From Elephas maximus indicus (Eukaryota > Chordata > Mammalia > Proboscidea > Elephantidae), in NCBI RefSeq assembly GCF_024166365.1, contig NC_064826.1, forward strand, positions 61,335,001 to 61,399,000: a stretch of 64,000 nt of DNA, written 5' to 3'. Shown one piece after another: positions 46,986 to 57,579 of this stretch. A program made the translations under genes and the position numbers. Position 1 is the stretch's first letter, and every line of letters starts with the position of its first letter. Below the pieces are notes generated by a model. The model searched no databases, was not told the DNA's origin, and saw only the letters and a list, made by a program, of their open reading frames with translations.

Positions 46986-47452
46986 TTACTTTTGCGAAGA
47001 AAACACTTCTTAGTTAATCGCGGCATGTATATAGCAGCTTTCCCATATCATATATCTCTTGCATTAAATTTTTTGATTAACCCCAGAATGACCTCATTGA
47101 TATCATCCACAGCGCTGAGAAATTAATCTTGTAGGGATAGAGGTAAATGTTGGGTGTGTGGGATTTTTTTTTTTAAACCTAGAAAATAAAAAAGATTCCT
47201 TGCCCAAGATGCGATTTTAGAATAATTTCTCTCTCTTTAAAAAAAATTTTTTTTTTTCTCTCTGGTATTGTTTGGAAAAAAAGAAAGTGTTTTTATCTTC
47301 TTAAACAATAAAATGGCTCACCTTTAATAATCAGATATTTTAAACATGACCTCTCCCATCCTATTCTTGAACTTGATGATTTTTAAGTAAACATCTCAGA
47401 ATCTTTAAGTTTAAATGAGAGCTACCTCTAAGCCAGTCACGTGGTGAGAGCA
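46986..47452. other. Unassigned, no gene seen
   Basis: AT-rich, with A and T runs at 47165-47260. Confidence 0.3.
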
Positions 47453-47619
47453 TACGAGGCTAAGTCAAAAATATTGCTACAAAATCATGGAAACTTTTAT
47501 TTAACAAAAATATCAAAATGTGAAGCTATTGTTTCTAGACATATCCTCCATCTAGGTCTATATGCTTCTGAAGGTGGTTTTTCCATCTCTCTAACCCTTC
47601 CCTGAAGAATTTTGTGCTC

Positions 47620-48120
47620 TTCATTTTACATCACTTCAAAATGGCAGTTTTGACATCCTTAAGGGACTCAAATAGTGTTCCTTTTAAATGTTCTTTGGAT
47701 ATTGGAAACAAAAGAAGTCTGAAGGGGCAAGATCAGGGCTGTAGGGTGAATAGGGTAAGGTTTCCCAATGAAATTCTCGTAGGACAGCCCTTGTTACTCT
47801 CAAAAAACGAGCAGGTGCATTGTCATGATGGAAAAAAATTCCTCAGTGCAAATTTCCTGGCCTTTTTCTCACCAGTGCAGTTTTCAGTTTTCTTAAAACT
47901 CTTCATAATAAGTTCCTGTGATTGTCCTGTGTCCTTTGAGAAAATCTATCAAGATTACGCCTTTAGAATCTCAAAAAACTGTCGCCATAACCTTCTGAGT
48001 GGTCTTCCCTCTTTTGGCTCATCTTTGAGATCTTCCTGACCTTCCTTAAAAGTTTTGATCCATCAAAAATGGTTATTTTATGTGGGGCAGCATTTCCCTT
48101 AACTTGTTGCACAGCTTCAA
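47620..48120 (-). pseudogene. Mariner transposase relic (DD34D core)
   Basis: Reverse-strand translation keeps the mariner catalytic block: HDNAPAR at 47807-47827 and YSPDLAPSD at 47717-47743. The Asp codons 47822-47824 and 47717-47719 are 35 codons apart, giving exactly 34 residues between them, the mariner DD34D spacing. Upstream, decayed text corresponds to ...IDFL-RTITGTYY and to an N-terminal helix-turn-helix piece (WIKTFKEGQEDLKDEP). The segment between that piece and the first catalytic region, including the usual WVPHxL box, appears lost. Frameshifts and stops make it inactive. In mariners the protein cuts and reinserts the element at TA sites. Confidence 0.85.
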
Positions 48121-48171
48121 TGATTTGGAAAGATGTCCACTTGAGTTTTGTTAAAAATTTGGTATAAGCCC

Positions 48172-48683
48172 CATCTTAGTCATCTAGTGCTGCTGTAATA
48201 GAAATACCACAAGCGGATGGCTTTAACAAACAGAAATTATTCTCTCACAGTCTAGTAGGTTACAAGTCCAAATTCAGGGTATCATCTCTAGGGGAAGGCT
48301 TTCTCTCTCTGTCAACTCTGGAGGAAGATTCCTTGTCATCAATCTTTCCCTGGTCTAGGACCTGCTCAGGTGCAGGGACCCCAGGTCCAAAGGATGTGCT
48401 CTGCTCTGGTGCTGCTTTCTTGGTGGAATGAGGTCCCTAACTCTCTGCTTGCTTCCCTTTCATCTCTTGAGAGATAAAAGGTGGTAAAGGCCACACCCCA
48501 GGGAAACTCCCTTTACCTTGGATCAGGGTGGTGACCCAAGTAAGGGTGGTGTTTCAATCCTACCCTAATCCTCTCAACATAAAATTACAATCACAAAATG
48601 GAGGACAACCCACAACAATGGGAATCATTGCCTAACCAAGTTCATACACACATTTTGGGGGAGATATAATTCAATCCATGATA
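48172..48683 (-). mobile_element. MaLR-type solo LTR in a mariner
   Basis: 512 bp antisense. Five-base duplication AGCCC at 48167-48171 and 48684-48688. Shares its interior with the LTR at 12299-12820 (ctggaggaagattccttgtc, gtgcagggaccccaggtcca). No coding. Confidence 0.9.
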
Positions 48684-48848
48684 AGCCCTAGCCTAAAAAT
48701 CATTTATTTTTCCCATGGCACAAAAAGTATTCTTTTTTTTTTTTTTGAAGACACTCTAATGAGACTAAGACAAGTGTATTCCTGAGTGAACTTGTCTGCA
48801 GCTATCCACTGATTGCAGAGACATGTTTAAACAAGCTTTGTTTGGAAT

Positions 48849-49018
48849 TAGAAACCCTGGTGGCGTAGTGGTTAAGAGCTACAGCTGCTAACCAAAGGGT
48901 CAGCAGTTTGAATCCACCAGGCACTCCTTGGAAACTCTATGGGGCAGTTCTACCCTGTCCTCTAGGGTCACTATGAGTCGGAATCGACTCAACGGCACTG
49001 GGTTTGGTTTGGTTTGGT
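48849..49018 (+). mobile_element. AfroSINE-type SINE in a mariner
   Basis: Sense near-consensus copy. Twelve-base duplication TTTGTTTGGAAT at 48837-48848 and 49019-49030. Head accctggtggcgtagtggtt, end cgactcaacggcactgggtt. Confidence 0.95.
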
Positions 49019-49089
49019 TTTGTTTGGAATAAACCTGTGCATGTATGAACTGAAACCCTAGTAGCAATACTTTTTGACTTACCCTAGTA

Positions 49090-49756
49090 CATGTTTCTTC
49101 TGATGGTACTGCCCTTTTTCCACACATTTTCCAAATTTCCCTTTGGAAAAGTTGTCTTTGAGTCAGAAGGAAAATTCGTCTTTTCATCATAATCACAAAT
49201 CACTCAAAACGTTATTACCAAGTTTGATAATCCACTTTATCTTCCCAAACTGTTTGCACATCATTTGACTATTTCCAAAAGTCTCCCCAAACTAATTCCC
49301 CCTGAACAAACACAGATTTGCAATAATACCTTTTTTTTTTTTTTTTTAAGTTCTACTGTCATTTTACTAGTAGGTTGCATGCGGGCTGGGTCGTGTGTCT
49401 TTATTTTCACTGATGAGGGATTAAAGCATTTATTTGTTACATTTAGAATTGTCATTAATGTATTAGTTCTTTGTGGACAAATCAAAACTTAAAACTCCTA
49501 TACATTAATACTGTGTAAATAGATATTGAAACCAGCCACAGACTGAGGTCATTTTAGTTAGTTACCATAATTTAAATATCCAAATTAATGAAATCTTAAA
49601 AAAGGTTTTCTCTAGAGAACATTAATTAAGAGGACTGTTGTTTTCAGGCACATTCTGAAATTCAAACTCTTCTTTGTAGCAGAATTACAAAATAATGTTT
49701 TAATTAAATCTTTCTCAAAAAACCGTCAAATTACCAGTTATTTGGGATGTTTTTGA
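49090..49756. other. Unassigned, no gene seen
   Basis: AT-rich, with a T run at 49331-49347. No supported feature. Confidence 0.3.
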
Positions 49757-50300
49757 TGGTTAAAATTGTGCATCAGCTTGGCTGGGCCATGATTCCTGGT
49801 GTTTATATGTGATCACCCCCATGATGGGATCTGCTGTGAGTAGCCAATCAGTTGAAAGGAAGTTTCCTTGGGCATGTAGCCTGCATCCAAATATAAGTGG
49901 ATGTTCTGGCTTTTACCCATTCTGGATGCTGCAGCTGCCTCCTTTCCATCTGGCCTCCAGTTCTTGGGACTTGAGCTAGCAGCTTACCTGCCAGTCTTGG
50001 GATTCATGGATCTTCATAGCCTGTGAGCAAGAGTCCTGCTCTCTGACCTGCTGATCTTGGGTTCACCAGCCCCTGTGGCTACATGAATCAGGAGAAGCCT
50101 CTATCCTGGTTCAAGGACTTGGGACATTCCAGCCTCTACAATCATGTGAGCTGTTTCCTTGATATAAATCTCTCTCTTTCTGTATATATATTATACTGGT
50201 TTTGCTTCTCTAGAGAACCCAGCCTAAGACATTTGGTACTGATAGTGGTTCTAGAGAAACAAAATTGTAAGGATGAGTTTGAAGAACCCAGCCTAAGACA
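49757..50300 (+). mobile_element. ERVL/MaLR-type LTR with leader scrap
   Basis: LTR 49757-50231 starts TGGTTAAAATTG and ends CTAAGACA, with an AATAAA-like taaatctctctctttctgta region near 50164. Two bases later a primer-binding-like TGGTACTGATAGTGG begins at 50234. The LTR 3' terminal 19-mer AGAACCCAGCCTAAGACAT recurs at 50283-50301. This suggests a provirus reduced to the first LTR, the start of the leader and the last bases of the second LTR. No coding sequence. Confidence 0.65.
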
Positions 50301-50301
50301 T

Positions 50302-51605
50302 GTTCAATTCCACAGGTGAAACTTTAGTCATTATTACTGAGAATATTAGAGATTGCAGTTCATTGTTTTTTCATCTTCTCAAAAAGACACAGGCAGTCTT
50401 GCTAGACTAAAAACAAACAGATACCTTAGAGGCATGCACGAATGATATCTCCACATGATTTTAAGGAAGTCACTCAATGCATCAATAATGCCATAAACAG
50501 GCATGTCTTGACCCTCCTTAAAAAGAAGAGCCAAAGAACTGATGCTGTAAAGAATACATAATACATCGGAGTCAACTACATTGGAGTCAACATTATAGAA
50601 GGGTTCCATACATCCAGGGCCCTGTTTAGATAATTAATCTTTGTGCTTACACAGCCTGTGAAGTTTAGCAGTGGAATCCAAGTTAAGGGATATCTCTGCT
50701 GAGGCTTTCCAGCAAAAACTTCTTTTTTTTCCAGCAAAAACTTCTTTAAAGTAATGCCCAGGCATTTAACATAACAGACCAAAAATGCTCCATTTACAAA
50801 CCAGTTTTTCTGTACCAAGAATGTTTATTTTTCATGGTGAGGTCCTAACACAAAGATGTAATGATTCCAAGTATTATAAAAACCACAAAACATGGATCAT
50901 CTAGCTTGCAAGGCATTTCATTTAAGGTCTTTCCTTTTCTTTTGGAGCATGAATGACCATAAATGTAGACACTTATGAGACAATGAGAGCTCCTAATGGA
51001 GGTGCTGAGGTGCTAAGTGGCTGCTCCAATGCAGACACAGCACAGTTGGTGAACTCACCAGCTCCCAATTGGAGCAGTCCAGCCCACCACAGCCATCCTT
51101 TAAGATATGCATAGACACTTTGACCTGCTCTTATGGAACCTGCACTGGCAAATTGCAGGAGGTCTTATTTTTGTTAATTTAAGAAACGCAATTCCAGCCA
51201 AACAAAATGGTGGAGCTCATAGTCAATACCAGACCTACATCATAGTTTCTATCCCCCTGGCTCATTATTTTGCTTGCTATTTAGGAAGCTCCTGTGTATC
51301 ACAGTGATCAGAGAAGAAGAGAGACTTGATATTGAAAGCAGTGTGATTCAGTCTTCAAATCTCAGACATTCCCATCCCTACACAGGCTGCAGGAGCCACC
51401 ACAGGCCCCTCCTGCCCCTTCTTCATCTACGTCCAGTGGGAAGTGAGCATTTCCAGGGCTGCATTTAGGCTCTTCTCCTTGGGGAAACACCAAGCTGAAT
51501 CTCCCAGAATGATCCCTGGCCACCTTTGATGCCACTGCCAGCATCAGATGGTGTCTTTTTTATATCGAGATCAGTACCTAGTTCTGAGCCTTGTTTTTAA
51601 AAACA
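50302..51605. other. Unassigned single-copy-looking DNA
   Basis: No gene or repeat family recognised apart from the small tandem duplication at 50707-50746. Confidence 0.35.
50707..50746 (+). repeat. Short tandem duplication
   Basis: TTCCAGCAAAAACTTCTT occurs at 50707-50724 and 50729-50746, separated by a T run. Confidence 0.9.
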
Positions 51606-51611
51606 AAACAA

Positions 51612-51783
51612 AGCAAACCCCGTGTATCAGAGTAGGTGACCCCATGTATGTTAGTGCAGAACTGTGCTCCACAGGGTTTTCAAAGGCAGTAATTTTTTGG
51701 AAGTAGATCGACAGGCCTTTCTGGTTGGATTCAAACCACCAACTTTTTAGTTAGTAGCTGAGCACTTAACTGTTTGAGCCTCT
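51612..51783 (-). mobile_element. AfroSINE-type SINE, long form, diverged
   Basis: Antisense: gtgtatcagagtaggtgacc, actgtgctccacagggtttt, ggaagtagatcgacaggcct and head ttagtagctgagcacttaac. Confidence 0.75.
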
Positions 51784-51901
51784 TGTAATAATAAAAAAGT
51801 AAATAGACATCCATAAATATGTATTTCGTGGTTGAAATTCATGTGTCCTTAGCTGTGAAGCTCATTTTATAAGGAGGGGGCTCCCATCAAGCACATAGTC
51901 T

Positions 51902-52017
51902 ATAAAAACCCATTGCTGTCACTGCCCTATAGGGTTTCCAAGGGGCGGCTTGTGGATTTGAGCCGCCGACCTTTTTGGTTAGTAGCCAAGCTCTTAATCA
52001 CTGCACCACCAAGCTCC
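51902..52017 (-). mobile_element. AfroSINE-type SINE with internal deletion
   Basis: Antisense 116 bp. It jumps from aaaacccattgctgtca to ctgccctatagggtttccaa, losing the central part, then keeps the head (tcactgcaccaccaagctcc). Confidence 0.85.
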
Positions 52018-52292
52018 AGTCTCCCATACTGATTACTTAAGAGGTGTTCTGGATTTGTACATGTATGTGTAAAATTCAGTGGGCCCAATAAAATCTTTTT
52101 TTAGTATGCTTTGGTCAGGATTCCTAATCCAAGAGACAGTAAGGGGAGAGTCATCCAAAAATGCCACCTTCTTCAAAACAATCTTTTAGAACTGTTAATT
52201 TCCAATTGTGACTGTAAGGAAATAATGGCCAGCAGGTGTATTTTCTTGAATAACTATGCTCTGATAAAAGATTAGGCATGTTTGTCAGTCCA

Positions 52293-52468
52293 CTGGAAAC
52301 CCTGGTGGCTTAGTGGTTTTGTGCTACGGCTGCTAACCAAAGGGTTGGCAGTTCAAATCCTCCAGGCACTCCTTGGAAACTCTCTGGGGGCAGTTCTACT
52401 CTGTCCTATAGGGTCACTATGAGTTGGAATCGACTCGATGGCACTGGGTTTGGTCTGGTTTTTTATTG
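52293..52468 (+). mobile_element. AfroSINE-type SINE, near consensus
   Basis: Sense. Duplication GTCAGTCCA at 52284-52292 and 52469-52477. Head aaccctggtggcttagtggt, end atcgactcgatggcactggg. Confidence 0.95.
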
Positions 52469-52479
52469 GTCAGTCCATT

Positions 52480-53290
52480 TCTTCTCCCCCTACCCTGCCT
52501 ACCTTCCTCTGATAATACCTGGGGCCACCACATAGAAGAAGGTTGTCTCTGAGAGGAAAAACAAACCAAAACCTGGCCAAATACTCGCTAAACTTAGATA
52601 AAATGGTCCTTCTCCCAGAAACACTTCCAAGCAGAATTTCAAGGCTATTACACACTAAAAGCTTTCACTTGTTTCTGCTTATTTTTCTAGGACTTGTTTC
52701 CCTTCTTCTGTGGTCAGGACAAGTTCTCTGTATGTGTCATTGAGCCACGTGTCTGTCTCTCAGACACACCTTAAGGGACCGTGTCCCTGAGTGATGTGCT
52801 AGCTCAGTGTCCACACTATTGAACCCCTGGCCTTTTCCTGTCAGGATGTGGCAGGGATAAATTTCAGGTCCTGTACCTGCATAGAAAATGAAGACGCCTT
52901 TTGCTGACCTTGTTCTCTGGCAGCTTGTTGTTGCAAAATGAAACTTGCCGAGTTACTAATCCAGAAAGGCAGCAGAAATTTTCATCTGATTGCTGTCAAA
53001 TGCGCTGTTAATGTTATATTGGATTATATAATAGTGGAATAAATCCTTTAATGAGTTATCTTAACCATACAGCAGATAGTAGAGTCAAGCAAAGAGGGCT
53101 AGGTAACAATCAGAAACAGGCAACAGGATGGAATTCAGGAATCAGGTTCAGTTGGAGAATTGCATTTGGTTTGCTGTCGAGGTCACTCTGTGGTCCCTAC
53201 CAAGAGACCATGAGAAGTATGACCCAAGCTTATTCCGCCCATTATGATCAGCTTTGCCAGTTTTGTCAGTTTATTTATTTTCCATGTAAG
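52480..53290. other. Unassigned single-copy-looking DNA
   Basis: No repeat recognised and no coding signal I can support. Confidence 0.35.
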
Positions 53291-53295
53291 ACATA

Positions 53296-53716
53296 AGTTA
53301 TAGATTGAGTTGTGTCCCTCCAAAATATGTGTTGAAATCTTAACCTCTCTACCTGTGGATGTGATCCCATATGGGAATAGGGTTTTCCTTGTTATGTTAA
53401 TGAGCCCTTATGGATGTAGGGTGTGTCTTAAAGCTAAGCACCTTTGAGATGTGTAAAAAGCAGATCAGACACCAAGAAAAGCAAGCACAGCATGAATGGA
53501 GGAAAGATAGATGCCACATGGAAGTCTCCAAGGAACTCCAGGTAAGAACAATAGACAAGCTAAGGCAAGAATTTTCCCCCAGAGCAGAGAGAGCCTTCCT
53601 CTAGAGCCAGTGCCCTAAATTTGGGCTTCTAGACTCCTAAACTGTGAGAAAAACAAATTTATGTTCTTTAAAGCCACCCACTTATGGTATTACAGCAGCA
53701 CTAGAATACCAAGATA
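53296..53716 (+). mobile_element. MaLR-type solo LTR
   Basis: 421 bp sense. Starts agttatagattgagttgtgt and ends ccaagata. Five-base duplication ACATA at 53291-53295 and 53717-53721. Interior tccctccaaaatatgtgttg and aaagccacccacttatggta are typical. No coding. Confidence 0.82.
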
Positions 53717-53929
53717 ACATATTATAAGAAAATAACCTTCATTAATTGCCATCACTGAGAGAGCCTGTCCCTGTAGTTGTTCTTTCCCCTAGGGTCATCC
53801 TTGGGGGTGAGTGGGGAAGGGAGGCAGTGTTTACTTCTTACTTTGCCTCTCCCAGAGAACCTAAGAGAAGGACCTGAATGTATTGGCTATTCACATAATG
53901 GTGACTAATAGTTTGTTGCTGTTTGTCCC

Positions 53930-54180
53930 ACAGAGCTAACCTAGGTCATCATTCTCAAGACTGTGCCAGGCACAGCCATCAGGGAGAGGCTCAGCACAAT
54001 CCTGGCCTGATGGAACTTGTGCTCTAACTGTTGGTGTGGGTGGTCTAAGGTAGGTACAATTGTGTCAGTGCAATGTGCTGAGTACTGTAAGAGAGGTTGA
54101 AGGGTTTTAAGCAGTCCTTCGATATGATCAGATGTTGTTGAACTTGTCATTCTTGCCTTTATATTTGTTGCCTGAGAAGA
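53930..54180 (-). mobile_element. L2-like remnant
   Basis: Antisense L2-type text (gactgtgccaggcacagcca, cctgatggaacttgtgctct, ttgaagggttttaagcag). Diverged. Confidence 0.5.
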
Positions 54181-54370
54181 TCCTATTTTTAATGCACTGA
54201 TAGGGACAATATCCCCTGCAAAAAATAGTAAGAAGCTTTAATAAAAAAATTTTTTATGAATCTTCCCACTGGTCAGATTTCTTGTTTCCTCCTGGTTGAT
54301 TTCTTTGGACACACATAGCATCTTCATTTTTACACAAACAGCATGTGGGGGCAAATAGTTGTGGAGATAC

Positions 54371-54512
54371 CAGGGGCCTATCTATGGAAAAAGCATCGAT
54401 GGCAATTAGTTTTAAATTACTGAATGATCTCTCACAGCTGGTGATGGAAAGCCCATGGCCAATAGAAATTGCTCATTAGTGCCCCTCCTCTCATACCTTA
54501 GTTACACCTCTG
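54371..54512. mobile_element. hAT-type MITE
   Basis: 142 bp. Left end CAGGGGCCTATCTATGG; right end reversed CAGAGGTGTAACTAAGG, 12 of 17 identical. Eight-base flanks GGAGATAC (54363-54370) and GGGGATAT (54513-54520) match at 6 of 8. The CAGAGGTGTAACTAAGG end is typical of Tip100/Zaphod-like hATs as I recall them. A 15-bp unit ctctgggggatatga is tandemly repeated at 54509-54538. Confidence 0.65.
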
Positions 54513-54599
54513 GGGGATATGACTCTGGGGGATATGAAGTCTAAACATCACATGTGGAGAGCATGAGGTGCCAAAGCACCAGCCATGACAGGGGCGAGT

Positions 54600-55380
54600 G
54601 AGAAAAGAGATCCTCTGGGAAGCCTCCTCCAAGTTGAGATGAATGCTTAAAACATAAAGCGGCTGCAAGAAAGCAAGTTAAAGTTCTAAAATCTGTCTTG
54701 GGATGTGAAGAATAGCAAATGTCCTGGATTCAACCCAGATGTGGCTGGCTGACCCCAAGGTTTGGCTGGCCCTAGCATAGCTGGCTGACCCAAGATTTTG
54801 CCCAGCCCTTGAACCAAACCTGAACCTTCTGTAACCCCCAGAGTCATTCGAAAGATCACTTGAAAATATTTTCTTCTCTTTATCTTCTGGTTTGTTCTGA
54901 GAGACCTCTGAGGAGAGCTGTGTGGAACCGCAGGGGAGAGAACTCACTTTTCCTATATTTATAAGTGATTTTATAACCATTTCCCTGTAAGTGTTGGCTG
55001 AGGAAGAAATGATAAGCAAGTGGTGAAGAAATGATAAGCAAGTGGTGAAGAAATGATGACTCCTTGATTTGTCCAGGGTATGAGTAAATGCAGTTTCCCA
55101 TTGAGGCAATGTGGTAGAGGAGGAAATACCAGAATCAGACCCAGAAGCAATGGTTCTGGTGCTGTGCATGCACTGAGGAGCCATTCAGAACAAGCTGCTG
55201 AATGAATAAAGGAGTGAAAAAATGAAGGCAAGCCAGCTAGGCCTGATTAACACGAGTCACCAAAAATGTGAGACTAAAGTATACCAACAGAAACCAACAA
55301 TCAGAAAGCTATCACTTTGGGGGCATAATGTAACCCAGATGCTGGGCGGGAAGCTGACTGAAGGCATAGCACCGGCTAAC
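54600..55380. other. Unclassified stretch with short tandem repeats
   Basis: Contains degenerate repeats of tggctggctgaccc near 54740-54790 and the tandem tract at 55001-55055. An open minus frame at 54678-55184 (168 codons) runs across the repeats and shows no domain. I do not call a gene. Confidence 0.35.
55001..55055 (+). repeat. Tandem repeat, about 22-bp period
   Basis: Two and a half copies of gaagaaatgataagcaagtg, nearly identical, so recent. Confidence 0.9.
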
Positions 55381-55381
55381 C

Positions 55382-55554
55382 AAAAAAAAAAAACAAACAC
55401 ACTGCCGTCGAGTTGATTCTGACTCATAGCGACCCTATAGGACAGAGTAGAACTGCCCCATAGAGTTTCCAAGGAGCACCTGGTGGATTTGAACTGTCGA
55501 CCTTTAAGTTAGCAGCCAGTCGTAGCTCTTAACCACCCTGCCACCAGGGTTTCC
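55382..55554 (-). mobile_element. AfroSINE-type SINE
   Basis: Antisense near-consensus copy (actgccgtcgagttgattct, catagagtttccaaggagca). It has a small insertion in the head (cagtcgtagctctt). A duplication was not resolved. Confidence 0.93.
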
Positions 55555-55639
55555 TAGGCCCTGCTAGGTGTTCACAACCTGAGAACCACTGAGTGATAAA
55601 CTTCCGATACCATAGACAGTTCATGGACGAGAGGTCTGG

Positions 55640-55930
55640 TATTGGATGTGGCATCCAGGAGGAGTTGACCAGAGCTGAGCTCTGAGGTGAAAAGGATTTG
55701 GGTAGGCAGAAGAGAAGGGAAGAAAACATCTTATGCAACATGCTGAGAAAAAGCATAGAAACATTTTAAATCATGATGGTAATGTTTGTGAGACAGTGAG
55801 CTGATTGAGATGAGGTATGGGAGACTGGTAGGGGAGTAGGTTGACCTTGAAGCTGGAAAGGGACTAAGGACTTGGTATAGTCAGCAACAAGGAGCCGCTA
55901 TAGAATCTCGAGTTGAAGGGCAGTCTTCTG
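55640..55930 (-). mobile_element. L2-like remnant
   Basis: Text such as tgaaaaggatttgggtaggc and agaagggaagaaaacatctt resembles the antisense L2 coding-end region. Weak. Confidence 0.42.
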
Positions 55931-56129
55931 GGTGACTGATCTAGCTGAATAGGCACCCCCCTCCCCATCCACTACTTGTCTAACTTGCTCTTTGTACAGC
56001 TGCTGAGTTTGCATGGACATTCAACTTACATTTCTGTTGCTTTTCCAGGTGAACAGATCTACAGATGTTTAGGGCAAGCCCCCTCACATGCTCCCTTGTC
56101 CGAAAATTAACCAACACAATGGAGACTAG

Positions 56130-56720
56130 ATCACATACTTTCAGAACAAACCAAGGGGCTCTTCCCTCTAGTATGATTTGCCAGATGATCCCAACGCCTG
56201 TAATTACATAGATACTTTAATTGACTTTCAGTGGCAGTAATAAGTAACTGGAGTTCAGGCTTGTAGAATTTCCTTCCTAATTGTTGCTATTTAACTACTC
56301 ATTATAGGGATAAATGACACACCACTTTATTTAAACAGCATCCTCCATGGACATAAATTCCAGCGGAAGCGTCCCAGCATTTGCAGGTCCCTGAGAGAGC
56401 TGTTTTGGGACTAGGAGCGTGGTGGCGCACCTTTTAGGGAGCTGCTCAAGTTGGTTGGCCGTTCAGTTTGAATAAGTAAGCCACAAGTTTCCAATACTGA
56501 CGCACTTCCTAGTGCTTTGGATTTAAAAGGCTGTAGAAAGGATAATTGTCCACAGCTTGTCAGCATGAGAGATTTACTGTCATTAGTGCAAACTCAGATG
56601 AATTACTTTAATATCATGAAATATAAAAAAATGGCCAGATAGTTTCCTCTCTCAGTAAGTTAAGAGTACTTGAACAGCTTTTCGCACTTCACTTCTGCAT
56701 TTGGGTGTAAAGGAGGGAGG
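56130..56720. other. Candidate conserved noncoding block
   Basis: Repeat-free, with several CpGs (tggtggcgcaccttttag, actgacgcacttcctag) and AT-rich core motifs (tgtaattacatag, atgaattactttaatatcat). No open frame of note. Conservation is inferred only. Confidence 0.3.
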
Positions 56721-56857
56721 AAATCATAAAAGGCCAGAGAGTGGGAGTGGAAAGGAGGGGGAGGATTAACTTGGCAGAAGTGGGAAGGGCAGATCTCAAA
56801 TCCAAGTGAGCAGACCTCTCCAGGCTGCTTGTTTTCAGGGTGATATAAAAACGAAGA

Positions 56858-57052
56858 CATCCCTAGGTGAAGCAGTTAATATGCTCAGTTGCTATCCAAA
56901 AGGTTGGAGGTTCAAGTCCACCCAGAAGTACCTTGGGAGAAAGGCCTGGAAATCTACTCCCAAAAAATCAGTCACTGAAAACCCTGTGGAGCACAGTTCT
57001 GCTCTGATACACATGTGGTCACCATGAATCAGAATCAACTTGATGACAACTG
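56858..57052 (+). mobile_element. AfroSINE-type SINE, long form
   Basis: Sense. Head catccctaggtgaagcagtt, B-box region ggttggaggttcaagtccac, central section aatctactcccaaaaaatca and gtcactgaaaaccctgtgg, end atcaacttgatgacaactg. Possible duplication AAAACGAAGA (56848) and AAAAGCAAGA (57071). Confidence 0.85.
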
Positions 57053-57280
57053 TTTTTGTTGTTTTTTAATAAAAGCAAGATAGACGTTCACTTTTTTAAA
57101 AAGTCACCAATATTGATTTATATTTTCTTTCTTTCTTTTTTTTTTATTATTCTGGTAGTAATTTAGAACTTTCTATTACAACTTGGGTTCTTTGCGTTTT
57201 TGACTCAATTGTAGAGAGAAAGAGCTAGAAAAATTACAGTGTATATTCTATAGTCTTTATTAAACTATAGACAACAGATT
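57053..57280. other. Unassigned, CT and T runs
   Basis: A tttctttctttcttttt tract near 57125-57145. No gene. Confidence 0.4.
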
Positions 57281-57281
57281 T

Positions 57282-57370
57282 GTTCTTGTTGCTAGTTGCC
57301 ATCGAGTCAATTCTGACTCATGGCCCATGTATGCAGAGTAGAACTGCTCCATAGGGTTTTCAAGGCCTAG
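57282..57370 (-). mobile_element. SINE/RTE 3' fragment
   Basis: Antisense: gctagttgccatcgagtcaa, then catgtatgcagagtagaact and tccatagggttttcaaggc. The gtgccatcgag start fits the shared RTE/SINE terminus; the rest fits the long SINE form. Confidence 0.7.
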
Positions 57371-57579
57371 AAGACTTGATCTGTTTCATTCAGAGCCACA
57401 CAAATATTGCCCTTCCAATGCTCTATGTTTTGTTTGTTTGTTTTTGTCTGTTTTTGAACCACTCATTCTTCTGAGGATTGTGCCTGAGACAGCCAGTGCC
57501 CAGGCACAAGAATGCCTACAACTGGAGCAATTTATTTTCATTTTGCTTCCCTATGGCTCCTTTTGCAAAAACATTGCCT

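Larger units (their letters stand above)
47455..49087 (-). mobile_element. Mariner transposon relic
   Basis: Terminal inverted repeats: left cgaggctaagtcaaaaatat, right read in reverse ctagggtaagtcaaaaagta, each followed by a TTGCTAC-type end. TA dinucleotides at 47453-47454 and 49088-49089. Transposase remains lie on the minus strand. The body is split by an LTR (48172-48683) and a SINE (48849-49018). Without these it is shorter than the roughly 1.3 kb usual for mariners, consistent with an internal deletion. Confidence 0.85.

Noticed and set aside
47807..47827. Mariner core as a domesticated host gene
   Set aside because: Frameshifts, stops, a missing middle domain and two insertions rule out a working protein here.
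47614..48039. 141-codon + strand frame as a gene
   Set aside because: It is the opposite strand of the mariner transposase relic.
54678..55184. 168-codon minus frame as a novel gene
   Set aside because: It spans low-complexity and tandem repeats, with three competing frames on the same strand and no domain.
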